Part shown: one piece after another, positions 35,891-45,457 of the stretch
Position numbering within the stretch: position 1 is the first letter of the stretch
How the letters are laid out: each line of letters opens with the position of its first letter
Source of the DNA: JBBATK01 sp044228285
Lineage (GTDB): Bacteria; Bacteroidota; Ignavibacteria; Kapaibacteriales; NICIL-2
Direction: 5' to 3'
Assembly (NCBI GenBank): GCA_044228285.1
Contig: JBGAVD010000002.1
Location: 682,001-746,000, forward strand
Length of the DNA stretch: 64,000 nt
Notes under the pieces: model-generated
Database searches by the model: none
Told to the model about the DNA's origin: nothing
What the model saw: only the letters and a program-made list of their open reading frames with translations
Translations under genes and position numbers: made by a program

Positions 35891-37219
35891 ATGATTGCAT
35901 CTCGCAATGTGACGATTGATCGTGCACACAGTGTAGACGAGGAATCGCGCAGGGACATTATCGTTGGTTTAGATATTGGGACAACAAAAATCTGCGTGAT
36001 TGTGGCTTCGCCAGATCATGACCAGAACACGGTTAACATTCTTGGCGTTGGTATGGCTGAGAGTAGTGGTTTGAGCCGTGGCGTTGTCGTGAATATCGAG
36101 AAAACTGTCCGTTCCATTGAACTCGCTGTTGAACGCGCTGAGATGTCGTCTGGTGTTGAAATCGACGAAGTTGTTGTCGGCATCGCAGGCGATCATATTG
36201 AATCCTTCCAGACCCGCAACATTGTTGCTATCTCCAACACAAGTTCAGAAATAACCAAGGCAGACGTTAGTCGTTTGGTAGAAGATGCGCGTAATATCGC
36301 CATCCCATCAGATAGACGTATTCTCCACATCTTTCCTCAGGACTTTGTCATCGATGGACAAGATGGCGTCACTGATCCTGTTGGTATGAGTGGTGTTCGC
36401 ATGGAAGCAAATGTCCATGTGGTCACAGGCCTCGTCACAGCTATTCAGAATATTTATCGCTGCGTTGAACGTGCTGGTTTGCGTGTAAGCGACTTAGTAC
36501 TCGAACCAATTGCAAGCAGTCATGCTGTATTGGATCAAGAAGAAAAAGAAGTTGGTGTTGCACTCGTCGATATTGGCGGTGGAACAACAGATATTGCGAT
36601 TTTTGAAGAAGGGATCATTCGTCACACAGCAATGTTCGGCATTGCGGGGAACAAAGTGACGGATGATATTAAGAAGGGGCTTGGCATCATTCAGACCCAA
36701 GCAGAATCTATCAAGCTGTCGTATGGACATGCCCTTCAAGAAAGCATCATGCGTGATGAGATGTTTATGATTCCTGGTATTAATGGACGCAAGCCCATGG
36801 AAGCAACAAAGAGTTTGCTTTGCCAGGTCATTCAGCCACGTATGGAAGAAATTTTTGAGTTCGCATTTGCTGAGATCAAACGCAGTGGCTTTGCGCGGAA
36901 TTTATCTGCTGGCATTGTTATTACTGGTGGTTGCGCGCAAATGCGTGGTGCTGCTGAACTCGCTGAACAAGTATTTGGTATTCCGGTGAAGATCGGTATT
37001 CCTACAGGAGTCATTCAGGGTGGTTTAGCGCCAGAAGTACAATCGCCAATGTATGCAACTGCTGTCGGCTTGGTGCTCTATGCTCTTCGAACATATAGCT
37101 ATGCATCTCACGAAGCGCCATTGCATGATGTACAAACACCACACGGCGGACCTTCCGCGCGGGTGGCTGGGTACAAGAGCTTTATGACAAAAGTCAAAGG
37201 CTTTTTCGAACAACTATAA
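35891..37219 (+). CDS. ftsA: Cell division protein FtsA
   Basis: Actin-like ATPase that tethers FtsZ to the membrane. The phosphate-1 motif DIIVGLDIGTTKICVIVA is at residues 22-39, the phosphate-2 region is VALVDIGGGTTDIAIFEEG, and GIVITGGCAQMRG is the adenosine motif. The C-terminal SFMTKVKGFFEQL is amphipathic and probably the membrane-targeting helix. 442 aa is usual. The ATG is preceded by a GGGGGG run. ftsZ follows after 28 nt. Confidence 0.95.
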   Translation: MIASRNVTIDRAHSVDEESRRDIIVGLDIGTTKICVIVASPDHDQNTVNILGVGMAESSGLSRGVVVNIEKTVRSIELAVERAEMSSGVEIDEVVVGIAGDHIESFQTRNIVAISNTSSEITKADVSRLVEDARNIAIPSDRRILHIFPQDFVIDGQDGVTDPVGMSGVRMEANVHVVTGLVTAIQNIYRCVERAGLRVSDLVLEPIASSHAVLDQEEKEVGVALVDIGGGTTDIAIFEEGIIRHTAMFGIAGNKVTDDIKKGLGIIQTQAESIKLSYGHALQESIMRDEMFMIPGINGRKPMEATKSLLCQVIQPRMEEIFEFAFAEIKRSGFARNLSAGIVITGGCAQMRGAAELAEQVFGIPVKIGIPTGVIQGGLAPEVQSPMYATAVGLVLYALRTYSYASHEAPLHDVQTPHGGPSARVAGYKSFMTKVKGFFEQL

Positions 37220-37247
37220 AAATTCATTTCTCATTCAGAGGGGTATT

Positions 37248-38576
37248 ATGTCCAAGTCCACGCTATCACAATTTGCAATTGAGCTGGCCGAACCAACTCC
37301 AGAAGGCGCACGTATTCGCGTTATCGGCGTTGGAGGTGGCGGTGGCAACGCAATTAATAGCATGATCAAACGCGGTCTCAACGGCGTTGATTTCATTGCT
37401 GCAAACACCGATTCACAAGCACTGGCAGCTAACCTGGCAACAACGAAGGTGCAAATTGGTCGCGAACTTACTCGCGGTCTTGGTGCTGGTGCCGATCCTA
37501 CTATTGGACAGCTTGCAGTAGAGGAGAGCATCGATGATATCCGCGAAGCTCTACAGCACAGCGATATGATGTTCGTTACTGCTGGAATGGGTGGCGGAAC
37601 AGGTACGGGCGGTGCTCCAGTTATTGCCCGCATCGGACGTGAACTTGACTGTTTGGTAGTTGGTATAGTTACCAAGCCTTTCGGATGGGAAGCTAAGAAA
37701 AGAGCATACTCAGCAGAGATGGGTATCAACGAGTTACGCAAACACGTTGACGCGTTGATTGTCATTCCTAACCAGAAGTTGATGGGAATTATCGACAAAA
37801 ACACCTCATTCGTGCAAGCCTTTCAAAAGGTTGACGATGTGTTGTACAATGCTACTAAGGGCATTGCAGATATCATCAGTGGTAATGGTATGGTGAACGT
37901 TGACTTCGCTGATGTTCGTACGATTATGAAGAACAAGGGTGATGCACTCATGGGTATTGGTATTGCACGCGGAGAAGATCGTGCAAAGGATGCCGCATTG
38001 AATGCCATTCAATCACCACTCTTAGATGGTGTATCTATCCAAGGCGCAGAAGGTGTCTTGATCAATATCACAGCCAACTCTGACGTGAGTATGATCGAGA
38101 TTGGTGATGCTGTTCAAACAATTGAAGAAGCTGCAGGCGATCAAGCAAACTTGATCTTTGGTGTAGTCTTCAATGAAGATTTGGGCGACCAGATTATGGT
38201 AACTGTTGTAGCGACTGGTTTTCGCGAGAACGCCGTAACTGAATTCATACCTGAAACGGAAACTGTCCAAGAAGTTCAGCGCAGTGTTGTTCAAGAAGTA
38301 GCTCACGTTCCAGTTCAAGTAGAACAGAAGATTGCAGCTAATGGTGGATCTATTCACATGCCTGCTCAGTTCTCAAATGCTGTGGCTAATCAACAACAAA
38401 GAAGCATTCCGCCATCAGCTCCAATTGGACACAGTGAGTCATCAAAATATGATGCTCCAGCATTTACTCGTCGTCACGGCTCCGTGCCTCTCTCTCCATC
38501 GAACGCTGTGGATACAAACGTTCGTGAGAAGGCTCCGCTGGAGAAGCCTGCGTTTCTCAGAAAGATAATGGACTAA
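37248..38576 (+). CDS. ftsZ: Cell division protein FtsZ
   Basis: Tubulin-like GTPase that forms the division ring. RVIGVGGGGGNAINSMI, the G-box GMGGGTGTGGAPV and the T7 loop NVDFADVRTIM are present, followed by a long low-complexity linker (about residues 325-425) and the C-terminal peptide PAFLRKIMD that binds FtsA. 442 aa. GAGGGG lies seven bases before the ATG. It ends the division cluster before a strong terminator at 38746. Confidence 0.97.
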   Translation: MSKSTLSQFAIELAEPTPEGARIRVIGVGGGGGNAINSMIKRGLNGVDFIAANTDSQALAANLATTKVQIGRELTRGLGAGADPTIGQLAVEESIDDIREALQHSDMMFVTAGMGGGTGTGGAPVIARIGRELDCLVVGIVTKPFGWEAKKRAYSAEMGINELRKHVDALIVIPNQKLMGIIDKNTSFVQAFQKVDDVLYNATKGIADIISGNGMVNVDFADVRTIMKNKGDALMGIGIARGEDRAKDAALNAIQSPLLDGVSIQGAEGVLINITANSDVSMIEIGDAVQTIEEAAGDQANLIFGVVFNEDLGDQIMVTVVATGFRENAVTEFIPETETVQEVQRSVVQEVAHVPVQVEQKIAANGGSIHMPAQFSNAVANQQQRSIPPSAPIGHSESSKYDAPAFTRRHGSVPLSPSNAVDTNVREKAPLEKPAFLRKIMD

Positions 38577-39008
38577 GTGCTTGGTGATCTGTTCTCAATC
38601 CTGTTCATAACATGGATGTACTGTTTACCGGCACGGATGCCCTGTTTTTTTTTCGCTTGGTGTGGAGATCGATCGAATTCAAATCCTACCCTTTTTTACG
38701 TCCCTGAGTTTTTCGTGGTACCCTCCACAAGCTCCACAACCAAGGCAGCGTCTCGTACTCCCTCACGAGACGCTGTTTTTTTTTTTGTATCTCTCTACTT
38801 CGCCTCTCAGCTGATCCCAGAAAAACGATGCCTCCGCTGTACTCACAGGGAATACAGGCTTAACAAAACATTGACAGCTCAAAGGGCGAATCCCTTTATG
38901 CCTGTACTTTACTAGTTCTTATCTTGCTGTCCCGTGGATGAGGGAATTGGCTCTGCCATACATCCTCGAAATATCGATCTCAGCATTACTATCACAAATT
39001 CTCTTCCT
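38577..39008 (+). other. 432-nt gap between ftsZ and the metalloprotease gene
   Basis: Contains the ftsZ terminator and another T-run of about ten bases after a short GGCA/TGCC stem near 38630-38653. An open frame at 38577-38915 runs through both T-tracts and is rejected. A 24-codon frame (38938-39012) overlaps the protease start as ATGA but has no Shine-Dalgarno site. Confidence 0.5.
38746..38786 (+). terminator. Strong intrinsic terminator after ftsZ
   Basis: CAGCGTCTCGT (38746-38756) pairs perfectly with ACGAGACGCTG (38765-38775) around an eight-base loop and is followed by eleven T residues (38776-38786). Confidence 0.93.
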
Positions 39009-41459
39009 ATGAAGAATCTCGTTCTCCTCGGAGCGCTTGTCGTTCTCTGTTCCGTACATCTTCCAGCCCAAACATCGCCAAGTGTTGAAGGCAAATCAGG
39101 CGCTAGTGTCATTAAACGCAATGTGATCAAGAGTTGGTCTGAGGTCATTCCTGCCGATGCAAAGGCAGATAGCGGTGTTTTTCAGGTGTACAGATATGAC
39201 GATAAGGTGTTGTACGAGATCCCAAAGTCAAAATTGGGTAGAGAGTTTCTTTTGGTTAGTCGGATTGCAAAAACACCTCAAATCGGGTATGGTGGGGAAG
39301 AGTCTAACTCTGAGTTGATTCGCTGGGAACGGAAGTTCGATAAAATTCTTCTGCGAGCTGTTACCTATGTCAATGTTGCTGCCGATAGTCTGCCAATCGC
39401 CAAAGCAGTGCACGCAGCCAATTTTGAGGAAGTCATTGCTGCCTTTCCCATTCAATGCTATTCCAAAGATTCATCTGCTGTGGTGATCGACGTCTCATCG
39501 CTTTTTAGCTCGGATATTGGTATTCTCACTTTGTCGAAACCACTCCGAGATCAGTACAAAATCACCAACTTCTCAGCTGATCGTAGTTATATAGAATACG
39601 CGCGGAGTTATCCAACCAACATTGAAGTTGAGAATGTGATAACCTATAGTGCAGAAGCTGCTCCACAGAATCCCACGTCGCGCACTGTGAGCCTTACGAT
39701 GCACCACAGTATGGTAGAGCTGCCTGTGAAGCCCATGACACCTCGCATCAATGATTGGCGAGTTGGTTTCTTTGCTACGTATAAAACGGATTATGGTCTC
39801 GACGTTCAGCGCGCAGAAAAACGCGGATATATAACGCGGTGGCGCTTAGAGCCGAAAGACTCTGCAGCCTACTTTCGTGGAGAAGTAGTTGAACCCATTA
39901 AGCCCATTACGTACTACATAGATCCTGCAACGCCAGAGAAGTGGCGACCATGGCTGAAAAAGGGAATCGAATCGTGGAATAGTGCTTTCGAGAAAGCCGG
40001 TTTCAAGAATGCTGTACGTGTGCTCAATCCGCCAGATTCTTTGCAAGATCCCGAGTTTTGTCCAGAAGACGCGCGCTATTCAGTTATTCGTTATTTCCCC
40101 TCGCCCATTGAGAATGCCTATGGTCCACAAGTGCATGATCCTCGGAGTGGCGAGATCCTGGAGAGCGACATCGGTTGGTATCATAATGTCATGAACCTTC
40201 TTAAAGGGTGGTACTTCACACAGGCAATCGCTGATCCACGCGCACATAAGGTGCCATTCCCTGATTCGCTTATGGGTGAACTTGTATCGACTGTTGCTGC
40301 GCATGAGTTCGGACATACAATCGGCTTTCCACACAACATGAAAGCCTCGAACTCCTATCCTGTTGACTCTCTGCGTTCGCCAACCTTCACTAAGAAGTAC
40401 GGCACCGCTCCTAGTATCATGGACTATGCACGTTTCAATTATGTCGCACAACCAGGCGATGGTGCTTCGCTGATGCCAAAGGTGGGTCCATACGATGACT
40501 TCGCAGTTAACTGGGGCTATAGAGTGCTGCCTAATATTCGAAAAGCTGACGATGAGACTGATACTCTCAATGCATGGATTCGTGCTCAGGATAGCAATCC
40601 AATGTTTCGCTATGGCCGCCAGCAGTGGCAGACCGTTGATCCAACTGCGCAAATGGAAGATCTTGGCGACGATGCGGTGAAAGCGAGTACCTACGGTATC
40701 AAGAACCTAGAGAGAGCGATGGGATACCTTCTAGACGCAACCACCGAGCCAGGGAAAGACTATGATCTGCTCGAAGAAATGTATAACGAGATTCTGCAGC
40801 AATGGCGTAACGAAGTCAACCATGTGGCAGAGAATATTGGTGGAGTGATTGGAGAATACAAAAATGCAGGACAAAATGGTGTGATCTTTACTCCCGTTAG
40901 TCGTGAACGTCAACGCCAGTGCCTGCGTTTTGTACAAGACGCAGCATTCAAAACACCACAGATGTTTTTGTCGCAGAATGTTCTTCGTCGCTTCGAAGCC
41001 AGTGGCTCGATCGACCGTATTCAGCGTGTGCAAGAACGTTTACTGGCGACGGTTCTCGCGAACGACAAATTGCTGCGTTTGATTGAGTACTCTCAAGTTG
41101 ATGCTACGAATTACACCGTTCAAGAGCTCTTTGACGATGTACAAGGCGGACTCTTCGAAGAACTGGCGACAAAGAGTTTTTCCGCAGATGCATTTCGTAG
41201 GAATCTTCAGCGTGTCTATGTGCAAACACTCATTGCCAAAATGATTCCACCACCTGCGCCCGCACCTGGCACTCCACCAGCGCTCCTCGCATTTCTTCCG
41301 CCCAACGTATATAAAACGGATGTTCGTGCAATTTCGCGACTTCAGCTAGAAGGATTGAAAACGAAACTCGCGAAAGCAACTGGAGCAGACATAGTCAATC
41401 GCGCTCACTTGAAAGATCTGGTTCGCATCATCGAAGTCGCCTTAGATCCGCGCAGTTAG
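39009..41459 (+). CDS. Exported zinc metalloprotease (DUF5117/DUF4953 type)
   Basis: 816-aa protein with a signal peptide (MKNLVLLGALVVLCSVHLPAQ). The N-terminal third has the DUF5117 style, and the middle holds the metzincin-like zinc site HEFGHTIGFPHN at residues 432-443 (His432, Glu433, His436, His442), followed by a SIMDYARFNYVAQPGD Met-turn region. The C-terminal third is helical. Such proteins are common in Bacteroidota and probably act in the periplasm or at the surface. ATG 39009 is used because it opens the signal peptide; an upstream frame from 38934 adds an unlikely 25 residues. It converges with the malic enzyme gene. Confidence 0.88.
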   Translation: MKNLVLLGALVVLCSVHLPAQTSPSVEGKSGASVIKRNVIKSWSEVIPADAKADSGVFQVYRYDDKVLYEIPKSKLGREFLLVSRIAKTPQIGYGGEESNSELIRWERKFDKILLRAVTYVNVAADSLPIAKAVHAANFEEVIAAFPIQCYSKDSSAVVIDVSSLFSSDIGILTLSKPLRDQYKITNFSADRSYIEYARSYPTNIEVENVITYSAEAAPQNPTSRTVSLTMHHSMVELPVKPMTPRINDWRVGFFATYKTDYGLDVQRAEKRGYITRWRLEPKDSAAYFRGEVVEPIKPITYYIDPATPEKWRPWLKKGIESWNSAFEKAGFKNAVRVLNPPDSLQDPEFCPEDARYSVIRYFPSPIENAYGPQVHDPRSGEILESDIGWYHNVMNLLKGWYFTQAIADPRAHKVPFPDSLMGELVSTVAAHEFGHTIGFPHNMKASNSYPVDSLRSPTFTKKYGTAPSIMDYARFNYVAQPGDGASLMPKVGPYDDFAVNWGYRVLPNIRKADDETDTLNAWIRAQDSNPMFRYGRQQWQTVDPTAQMEDLGDDAVKASTYGIKNLERAMGYLLDATTEPGKDYDLLEEMYNEILQQWRNEVNHVAENIGGVIGEYKNAGQNGVIFTPVSRERQRQCLRFVQDAAFKTPQMFLSQNVLRRFEASGSIDRIQRVQERLLATVLANDKLLRLIEYSQVDATNYTVQELFDDVQGGLFEELATKSFSADAFRRNLQRVYVQTLIAKMIPPPAPAPGTPPALLAFLPPNVYKTDVRAISRLQLEGLKTKLAKATGADIVNRAHLKDLVRIIEVALDPRS

Positions 41460-41642
41460 TTCGATGGCATCTCGTGGTGAGCGCGGAGGAATGTTCTTAT
41501 TGTTCATCTTGGCTGCGTCCGCATGGTAGTGTGAATGGTTGAATGATGATTGACTGACGAGAAGTCAGAACCGTCTCTACACGACATGACAGGGGTAGTC
41601 AAGGTAGATAGTGCAAGGCTTGGCTGAAATGATATAGTCACA

Positions 41643-41687
41643 AAAAACAACGGGTTCAATAATCAACTGATTGAACCCGTTGTTTTT
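41643..41687. terminator. Perfect 18-bp bidirectional terminator
   Basis: AAAAACAACGGGTTCAAT (41643-41660) pairs without mismatch with ATTGAACCCGTTGTTTTT (41670-41687) around a nine-base loop. The A- and T-ends make it function on both strands, between the metalloprotease (+) and malic enzyme (-) genes. Confidence 0.95.
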
Positions 41688-41727
41688 AGTAGTTCTGAAA
41701 CGGCGTAAAACCCACGCACAGACGGCT

Positions 41728-43083
41728 CTACTCTGTCGACCCTAGTTTGTCGAGATTGAACAGTGATTTGACGCGATCTGTAACATTGCGATGTACTTCC
41801 GGATTGAATGGGCTCGGCACCAATTCGTCGGGTGCTGCAAGCTCAGCAATTGCTGTGGCGGCAGCTATCTTCATTTCGCTGGTTATGGTGTCCGCTCGAA
41901 CCTCTATGGCAGCACGGAAGAGACCAGGGTAGGCTAGAGCGTTATTGACACTCTTGCCATCCGCGGCAAAGGCAGCACCAGCATCGAGTGCATCTTCAGC
42001 CGAGATTTCGGGTACAGGATTCGACAAGGCAAAAATGATCTGACCTGGTTTGATCATTTCTTTGGTGATAAGACCTACTCTGCCAGTGGTGGAGATAACC
42101 ACATCAGCTTGCATTGCTTCATCGAAGGATACAATGCGAACTCCAGCTTCAATCACTCGCTGGTGTGACGACTCATTGGGGTCAAAGGCAATCACGTTAA
42201 AGCCATAGTCGATGAGCAGACGCGCGATAGCGCTACCAGCCGCGCCGAGACCAAGTTGCGCGAACACGAGTGTCTTATCACCATAGCGCTGAACTTTCTT
42301 CAGAGCATTGAGAACTGCGGCTAGAAGAACAGTTGCCGTACCATGTTGGTCATCGTGCATGACTGGCTTGTCCAGTCGACGTATCAGCTCGTCTTCAATG
42401 TAAAAGCAATCTGGCGTTGAGATATCTTCAAGGTGAATACCAGCAAAGCCAGTAGAGATCTTTACAACGATATCGATGAACTCCTCAGGGTCTTTGGTGT
42501 CGATCAATATTGGCATCGCACTCAAGCCTACAAACTGATCATACAGCATGGACTTTCCTTCCATGACCGGCATGGCTGCTGCAGGACCGATGTCTCCAAG
42601 ACCCAAGACGCGAGTGCCATTGGTAAAAATGCCAATACTGTTACCCACACTTGTGTAGTCATACAACAACTCAGGGTTCTGTTGTATCGCTTTACATACG
42701 CGAGCAACACCAGGTGTGTAAACGTAGCGGAGTTCGGCAACACTTGCAACATTTCGTGTGCGAGTGACTTTGATTTTGCCACCTCGGTGGTGCTCAAACA
42801 CCACGTCTTTGATCTCAACTACCTCTGCTTGAGTGCGCTCCTTAATGGCGCGCTCAATGGCACCAAGGTGCATGGAATCAAAGACCGATACGACGACTTC
42901 GCGCAGGACGTGGTCATGGCCGACAAACAGAGTCTTCATATCACCAATCAATCCGCCTTCTTCACCAATAATGGTGCAGAGACGTCCAAGCATTCCTGGA
43001 CGATGCGGGTTCTTGATGATGAAAACTACGTCGTTGTCCGGTTGGTGGGGACGGATACTCTGTGAGGTACTGTGTTCAGCCAT
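41728..43083 (-). CDS. NAD(P)-dependent malic enzyme with N-terminal ACT domain
   Basis: Oxidatively decarboxylates malate to pyruvate. Residues about 18-95 form an ACT-type regulatory domain (DVVFIIKNPHRPGMLGRLCTIIGEEGG, cited in part), which may bind an amino acid. The catalytic part has YTPGVARVCKAI, the metal and substrate segment LGLGDIGPAAAMPVMEGKS, HLEDISTPDCF, HDDQHGTATV and the Rossmann loop AQLGLGAAGSAIA. 451 aa is right for this short bacterial type. Together with fumC it connects fumarate, malate and pyruvate. It is transcribed toward the terminator at 41643. Confidence 0.92.
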   Translation of the reverse strand: MAEHSTSQSIRPHQPDNDVVFIIKNPHRPGMLGRLCTIIGEEGGLIGDMKTLFVGHDHVLREVVVSVFDSMHLGAIERAIKERTQAEVVEIKDVVFEHHRGGKIKVTRTRNVASVAELRYVYTPGVARVCKAIQQNPELLYDYTSVGNSIGIFTNGTRVLGLGDIGPAAAMPVMEGKSMLYDQFVGLSAMPILIDTKDPEEFIDIVVKISTGFAGIHLEDISTPDCFYIEDELIRRLDKPVMHDDQHGTATVLLAAVLNALKKVQRYGDKTLVFAQLGLGAAGSAIARLLIDYGFNVIAFDPNESSHQRVIEAGVRIVSFDEAMQADVVISTTGRVGLITKEMIKPGQIIFALSNPVPEISAEDALDAGAAFAADGKSVNNALAYPGLFRAAIEVRADTITSEMKIAAATAIAELAAPDELVPSPFNPEVHRNVTDRVKSLFNLDKLGSTE

Positions 43084-43277
43084 ACGGCAAGGTCAACGGG
43101 TGTCGCTATCAGTCTTACACTCTAAATCCGAATGCAAAGTTAGCACTAGGACGTGAAATGTGCGTGAAGGACTTCTGATCTAGCGTTCATTGTTCTCCCG
43201 AGACAAACACTGTGACACGGAAGAGCATGAAAACAGTGTTCAAGGGCAGTACTCTGTCTATAGGCGCTAGTTGAAGG

Positions 43278-43940
43278 CTATGATGTCGTATTACACAAGG
43301 AGTCGGGCGCATCACGGTAATATCGGTAGGTCGGCGCTTCGATTTTCGCTATGGCTACATTGTGTGCCTCAGCGCGCTCATAGAATTCTGCATCGTCCGC
43401 GTATCGTAGATGAGCGAAGCCGCCCATGGCTATAACAAGGTCTCTGCGAAGTATGAAGGTGCCGCCAACAGCGCACTGGTCTAAGTGAATACGTTTGGTT
43501 GTATCGTTTTTGTCTGGCACTGTAGGATCGCCAATGACCTCTATGCCACCGTAGATAAAGGGAATCTCTGGATTCTGCACGCATGCAGTCTTGCGAATAG
43601 CCAGATGCTCTGGCAGGTACTCATCATCGCTGTCCAGAAAGGTCACATAGAGTCCGCACGAGGCTAGGATGCCTGCGTTTCGAGTAGCTCCCACCCCGCG
43701 GTTCGAATGGAAGAGGTAGCGAATATTCGAGTGTTGTTGGGCGTAGGCGCGCACAATCTCAGCTGTAGAATCTGTACTGCCGTCATCAACCACGAGAAAC
43801 TCCCAATCTTTTTCCGTCTGGGCTAACACACTCTCAATAGCCCGAGGAAGCAGGTGTGCGCGGTTGTAGGAACAACAAATGATGGAGAAAAAGGGGATAC
43901 GACGGTCGTATACAGAAATCAGATCAGCAAACTCACTCAC
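43278..43940 (-). CDS. Family 2 glycosyltransferase (GT-A fold)
   Basis: 220-aa enzyme of the GT2 family: FFSIICCSYNRAHLLPRAIESVL, LVVDDGSTDSTAEIV and the metal-binding FLDSDDEYLP are intact, followed by GGTFILRRDLV and a YADDAEFYERA acceptor region. An upstream extension of the frame is poor sequence with no good start; GTG 43940 is chosen because GAGGAG lies seven bases before it. Donor and acceptor are unknown. It is divergent from rsmG with only 104 nt between the chosen starts. Confidence 0.82.
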   Translation of the reverse strand: MSEFADLISVYDRRIPFFSIICCSYNRAHLLPRAIESVLAQTEKDWEFLVVDDGSTDSTAEIVRAYAQQHSNIRYLFHSNRGVGATRNAGILASCGLYVTFLDSDDEYLPEHLAIRKTACVQNPEIPFIYGGIEVIGDPTVPDKNDTTKRIHLDQCAVGGTFILRRDLVIAMGGFAHLRYADDAEFYERAEAHNVAIAKIEAPTYRYYRDAPDSLCNTTS

Positions 43941-43959
43941 TCTAAGGCTCCTCAATTCG

Positions 43960-43967
43960 TAGATTTG
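43960..43967 (+). promoter_or_regulatory. Candidate -7 element of rsmG
   Basis: TAGATTTG matches TAnnTTTG and overlaps the first possible in-frame GTG of rsmG, which supports a start further downstream at 44045. No TTTG is visible at the usual upstream distance. Confidence 0.35.
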
Positions 43968-44044
43968 TGTCTGGAAGTCTGCGGCATGCGAAGCATGCGC
44001 AGGTTGAAGACAAAGACGTAGCAACGACAAATTACCAAGAGATT

Positions 44045-44704
44045 GTGGACAAACTGGAATTCTGGACAATCTGTTCAGCAAATGGCATTGTACTCGACAA
44101 AGAGCAAGTAGACATCTTCGAGCGCTTTCATAACGATCTGCTCTATTGGAACGAGAAGGTGAATCTGATCTCGCGTAAAGATGAAGCAAATGTGTGGGAG
44201 CGTCATATCCTTCATTCGCTTGCTATTCTTACGCAAGTGACATTTGGCGAGAAGTCGTTGGTGGTAGATGTGGGAACAGGCGGCGGCTTTCCTGGCATAC
44301 CCTTAAAGATTGCCATGCAAGGTCTACGGATGAACCTAGTCGATTCCATCGCGAAGAAGGTAAAACTGACGCAAATGTTTGCCGAACATACAGGCTTGCG
44401 AGGCATTCAGACCTTCAACAAAAGAGTCGAAGAACTTGCGAAAGAGAAGGAGTTTGCGGGTTTGGTAGATGTCGTGGTAGCACGCGGTGTTGCTCAACTC
44501 GATGAGATTGTGTGGTGGACGAAAACTCTGCTTAAACCCAAAGGCCGTTTGGTACTTCTCAAAGGTGGCGACCTCACTGAAGAGGTGCGAGTAGCGAAAG
44601 AAAAGTTTCCCCGCTTGCACGTCGAAGTGCATCCCTTGCAGATGCGCGGCGTTCCTTGGTTTGAAGAACAGGAAAAGAAAATAGTCCTTGCTTCGTTTTC
44701 ATAG
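44045..44704 (+). CDS. rsmG: 16S rRNA (guanine-527-N7) methyltransferase
   Basis: RsmG (GidB) makes m7G527 in 16S rRNA with SAM. The N-terminal GIVLDKEQVDIFERFHNDLLYWNEKVNLIS, SAM loop VVDVGTGGGFPGIPLKIA and the later VVARGVAQLDEIVWW are clear. I choose GTG 44045 (219 aa) since it places 13 residues before the GIVL motif, as in Bacillus RsmG, and a promoter-like TAGATTTG ends at 43967; the longer frame begins with GTG 43967. The following genes up to 46129 run the same way. Confidence 0.88.
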   Translation: MDKLEFWTICSANGIVLDKEQVDIFERFHNDLLYWNEKVNLISRKDEANVWERHILHSLAILTQVTFGEKSLVVDVGTGGGFPGIPLKIAMQGLRMNLVDSIAKKVKLTQMFAEHTGLRGIQTFNKRVEELAKEKEFAGLVDVVVARGVAQLDEIVWWTKTLLKPKGRLVLLKGGDLTEEVRVAKEKFPRLHVEVHPLQMRGVPWFEEQEKKIVLASFS

Positions 44705-44778
44705 TGTGGTGACTTTGCATCACAGTGGTCAATCGTCGTGATAACCCTCAGTCTAGGTGCTCACATGTATACGTTCCT

Positions 44779-45429
44779 ATGAGTAAAACCTTGATGATAG
44801 CTGTCGTCTTAGTTCTCGGACTGACGAGCAATACTGGAACAAGTGGCTGCATTGAGCAGTCTGTGCAGCAAGCTTACACAAACGCTGAGTTGGTCATTGA
44901 TTGCATTGTGCTTCGCGATGAAGAGTGCATTGGAATCAATCGAGAGGAAGCTCAGCAACGAGTCGAGGCGAACCTGAAAGCTGGGAAGAACGCGTATCAT
45001 GAATTCACTCGTGACCCAGAAGGATGGGATCAAAAGATGCATGATTTGACCTTGAAAGTGATTAGGGCTTATAAAGGCGATTTGGATTGCGATACGATTC
45101 ACCTGTTGTGTGAGAAGTCACGAGCTCGGGTTGTACCGAAAGACAACAGTTCTTCTCGAGATGTAGTTGAGTTTACGTCGACGAGTACCGATTGGTCTCC
45201 TCCAAGAGTAGGAACTCGCAGCATCTTGTATTGTACTTCGTCTTCGCGAACGCTCTATGCACACAAAGATTCAGTTGATGTGTTTGTGCAGCAGTTTGGG
45301 TCACGGCACAAGTACTGGACTAGTGGATTGTGCATGTATCCAACAGTTCCGCTAGGGCTGCGACACGACAGTCTCTTACAGTCAATTGCAACATTTCCTG
45401 TCAGTCCTTCACCATGTGAGTCCAAGTAA
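44779..45429 (+). CDS. Secreted Cys-containing protein, possibly NTR/TIMP-like
   Basis: 216-aa exported protein. The signal peptide (MSKTLMIAVVLVLGLTSNTG) is followed by CIEQSVQQAYTNAELVIDCIVLRDEEC and LKVIRAYKGDLDCD, an arrangement that recalls bacterial NTR/TIMP-like domains (Cys near the mature N-terminus, a strand with the sense of an export-of-charge VIDCIVL, and a YKGD turn). Several Cys could form disulphides. I do not recognise it securely. The Cys after SG at residue 22 could also be a lipoprotein site, but the lipobox is poor. It follows rsmG by 74 nt. Confidence 0.5.
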   Translation: MSKTLMIAVVLVLGLTSNTGTSGCIEQSVQQAYTNAELVIDCIVLRDEECIGINREEAQQRVEANLKAGKNAYHEFTRDPEGWDQKMHDLTLKVIRAYKGDLDCDTIHLLCEKSRARVVPKDNSSSRDVVEFTSTSTDWSPPRVGTRSILYCTSSSRTLYAHKDSVDVFVQQFGSRHKYWTSGLCMYPTVPLGLRHDSLLQSIATFPVSPSPCESK

Positions 45430-45457
45430 TAATTCAGCGCTCTGTTAGAAAACGACC

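Noticed and set aside
35603..35929. Minus-strand open frame of 108 codons in the ftsQ-ftsA spacer
   Set aside because: It overlaps both division genes, has no Shine-Dalgarno site and no recognisable motif; the spacer has only a short GTGCCA/TGGCAC hairpin at 35664.
38577..38915. Plus-strand frame of 112 codons right after ftsZ
   Set aside because: It runs through two T-tracts and the ftsZ terminator, which encode Phe runs, so it is not a gene.
38938..39012. 24-codon frame whose TGA overlaps the metalloprotease ATG
   Set aside because: The ATGA overlap looks like coupling, but there is no ribosome site and the peptide has no attenuator codons; chance is enough.
42433..43065. Plus-strand frame of 210 codons in the malic enzyme gene
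   Set aside because: Antisense to a complete ACT-malic enzyme; composition is not natural.
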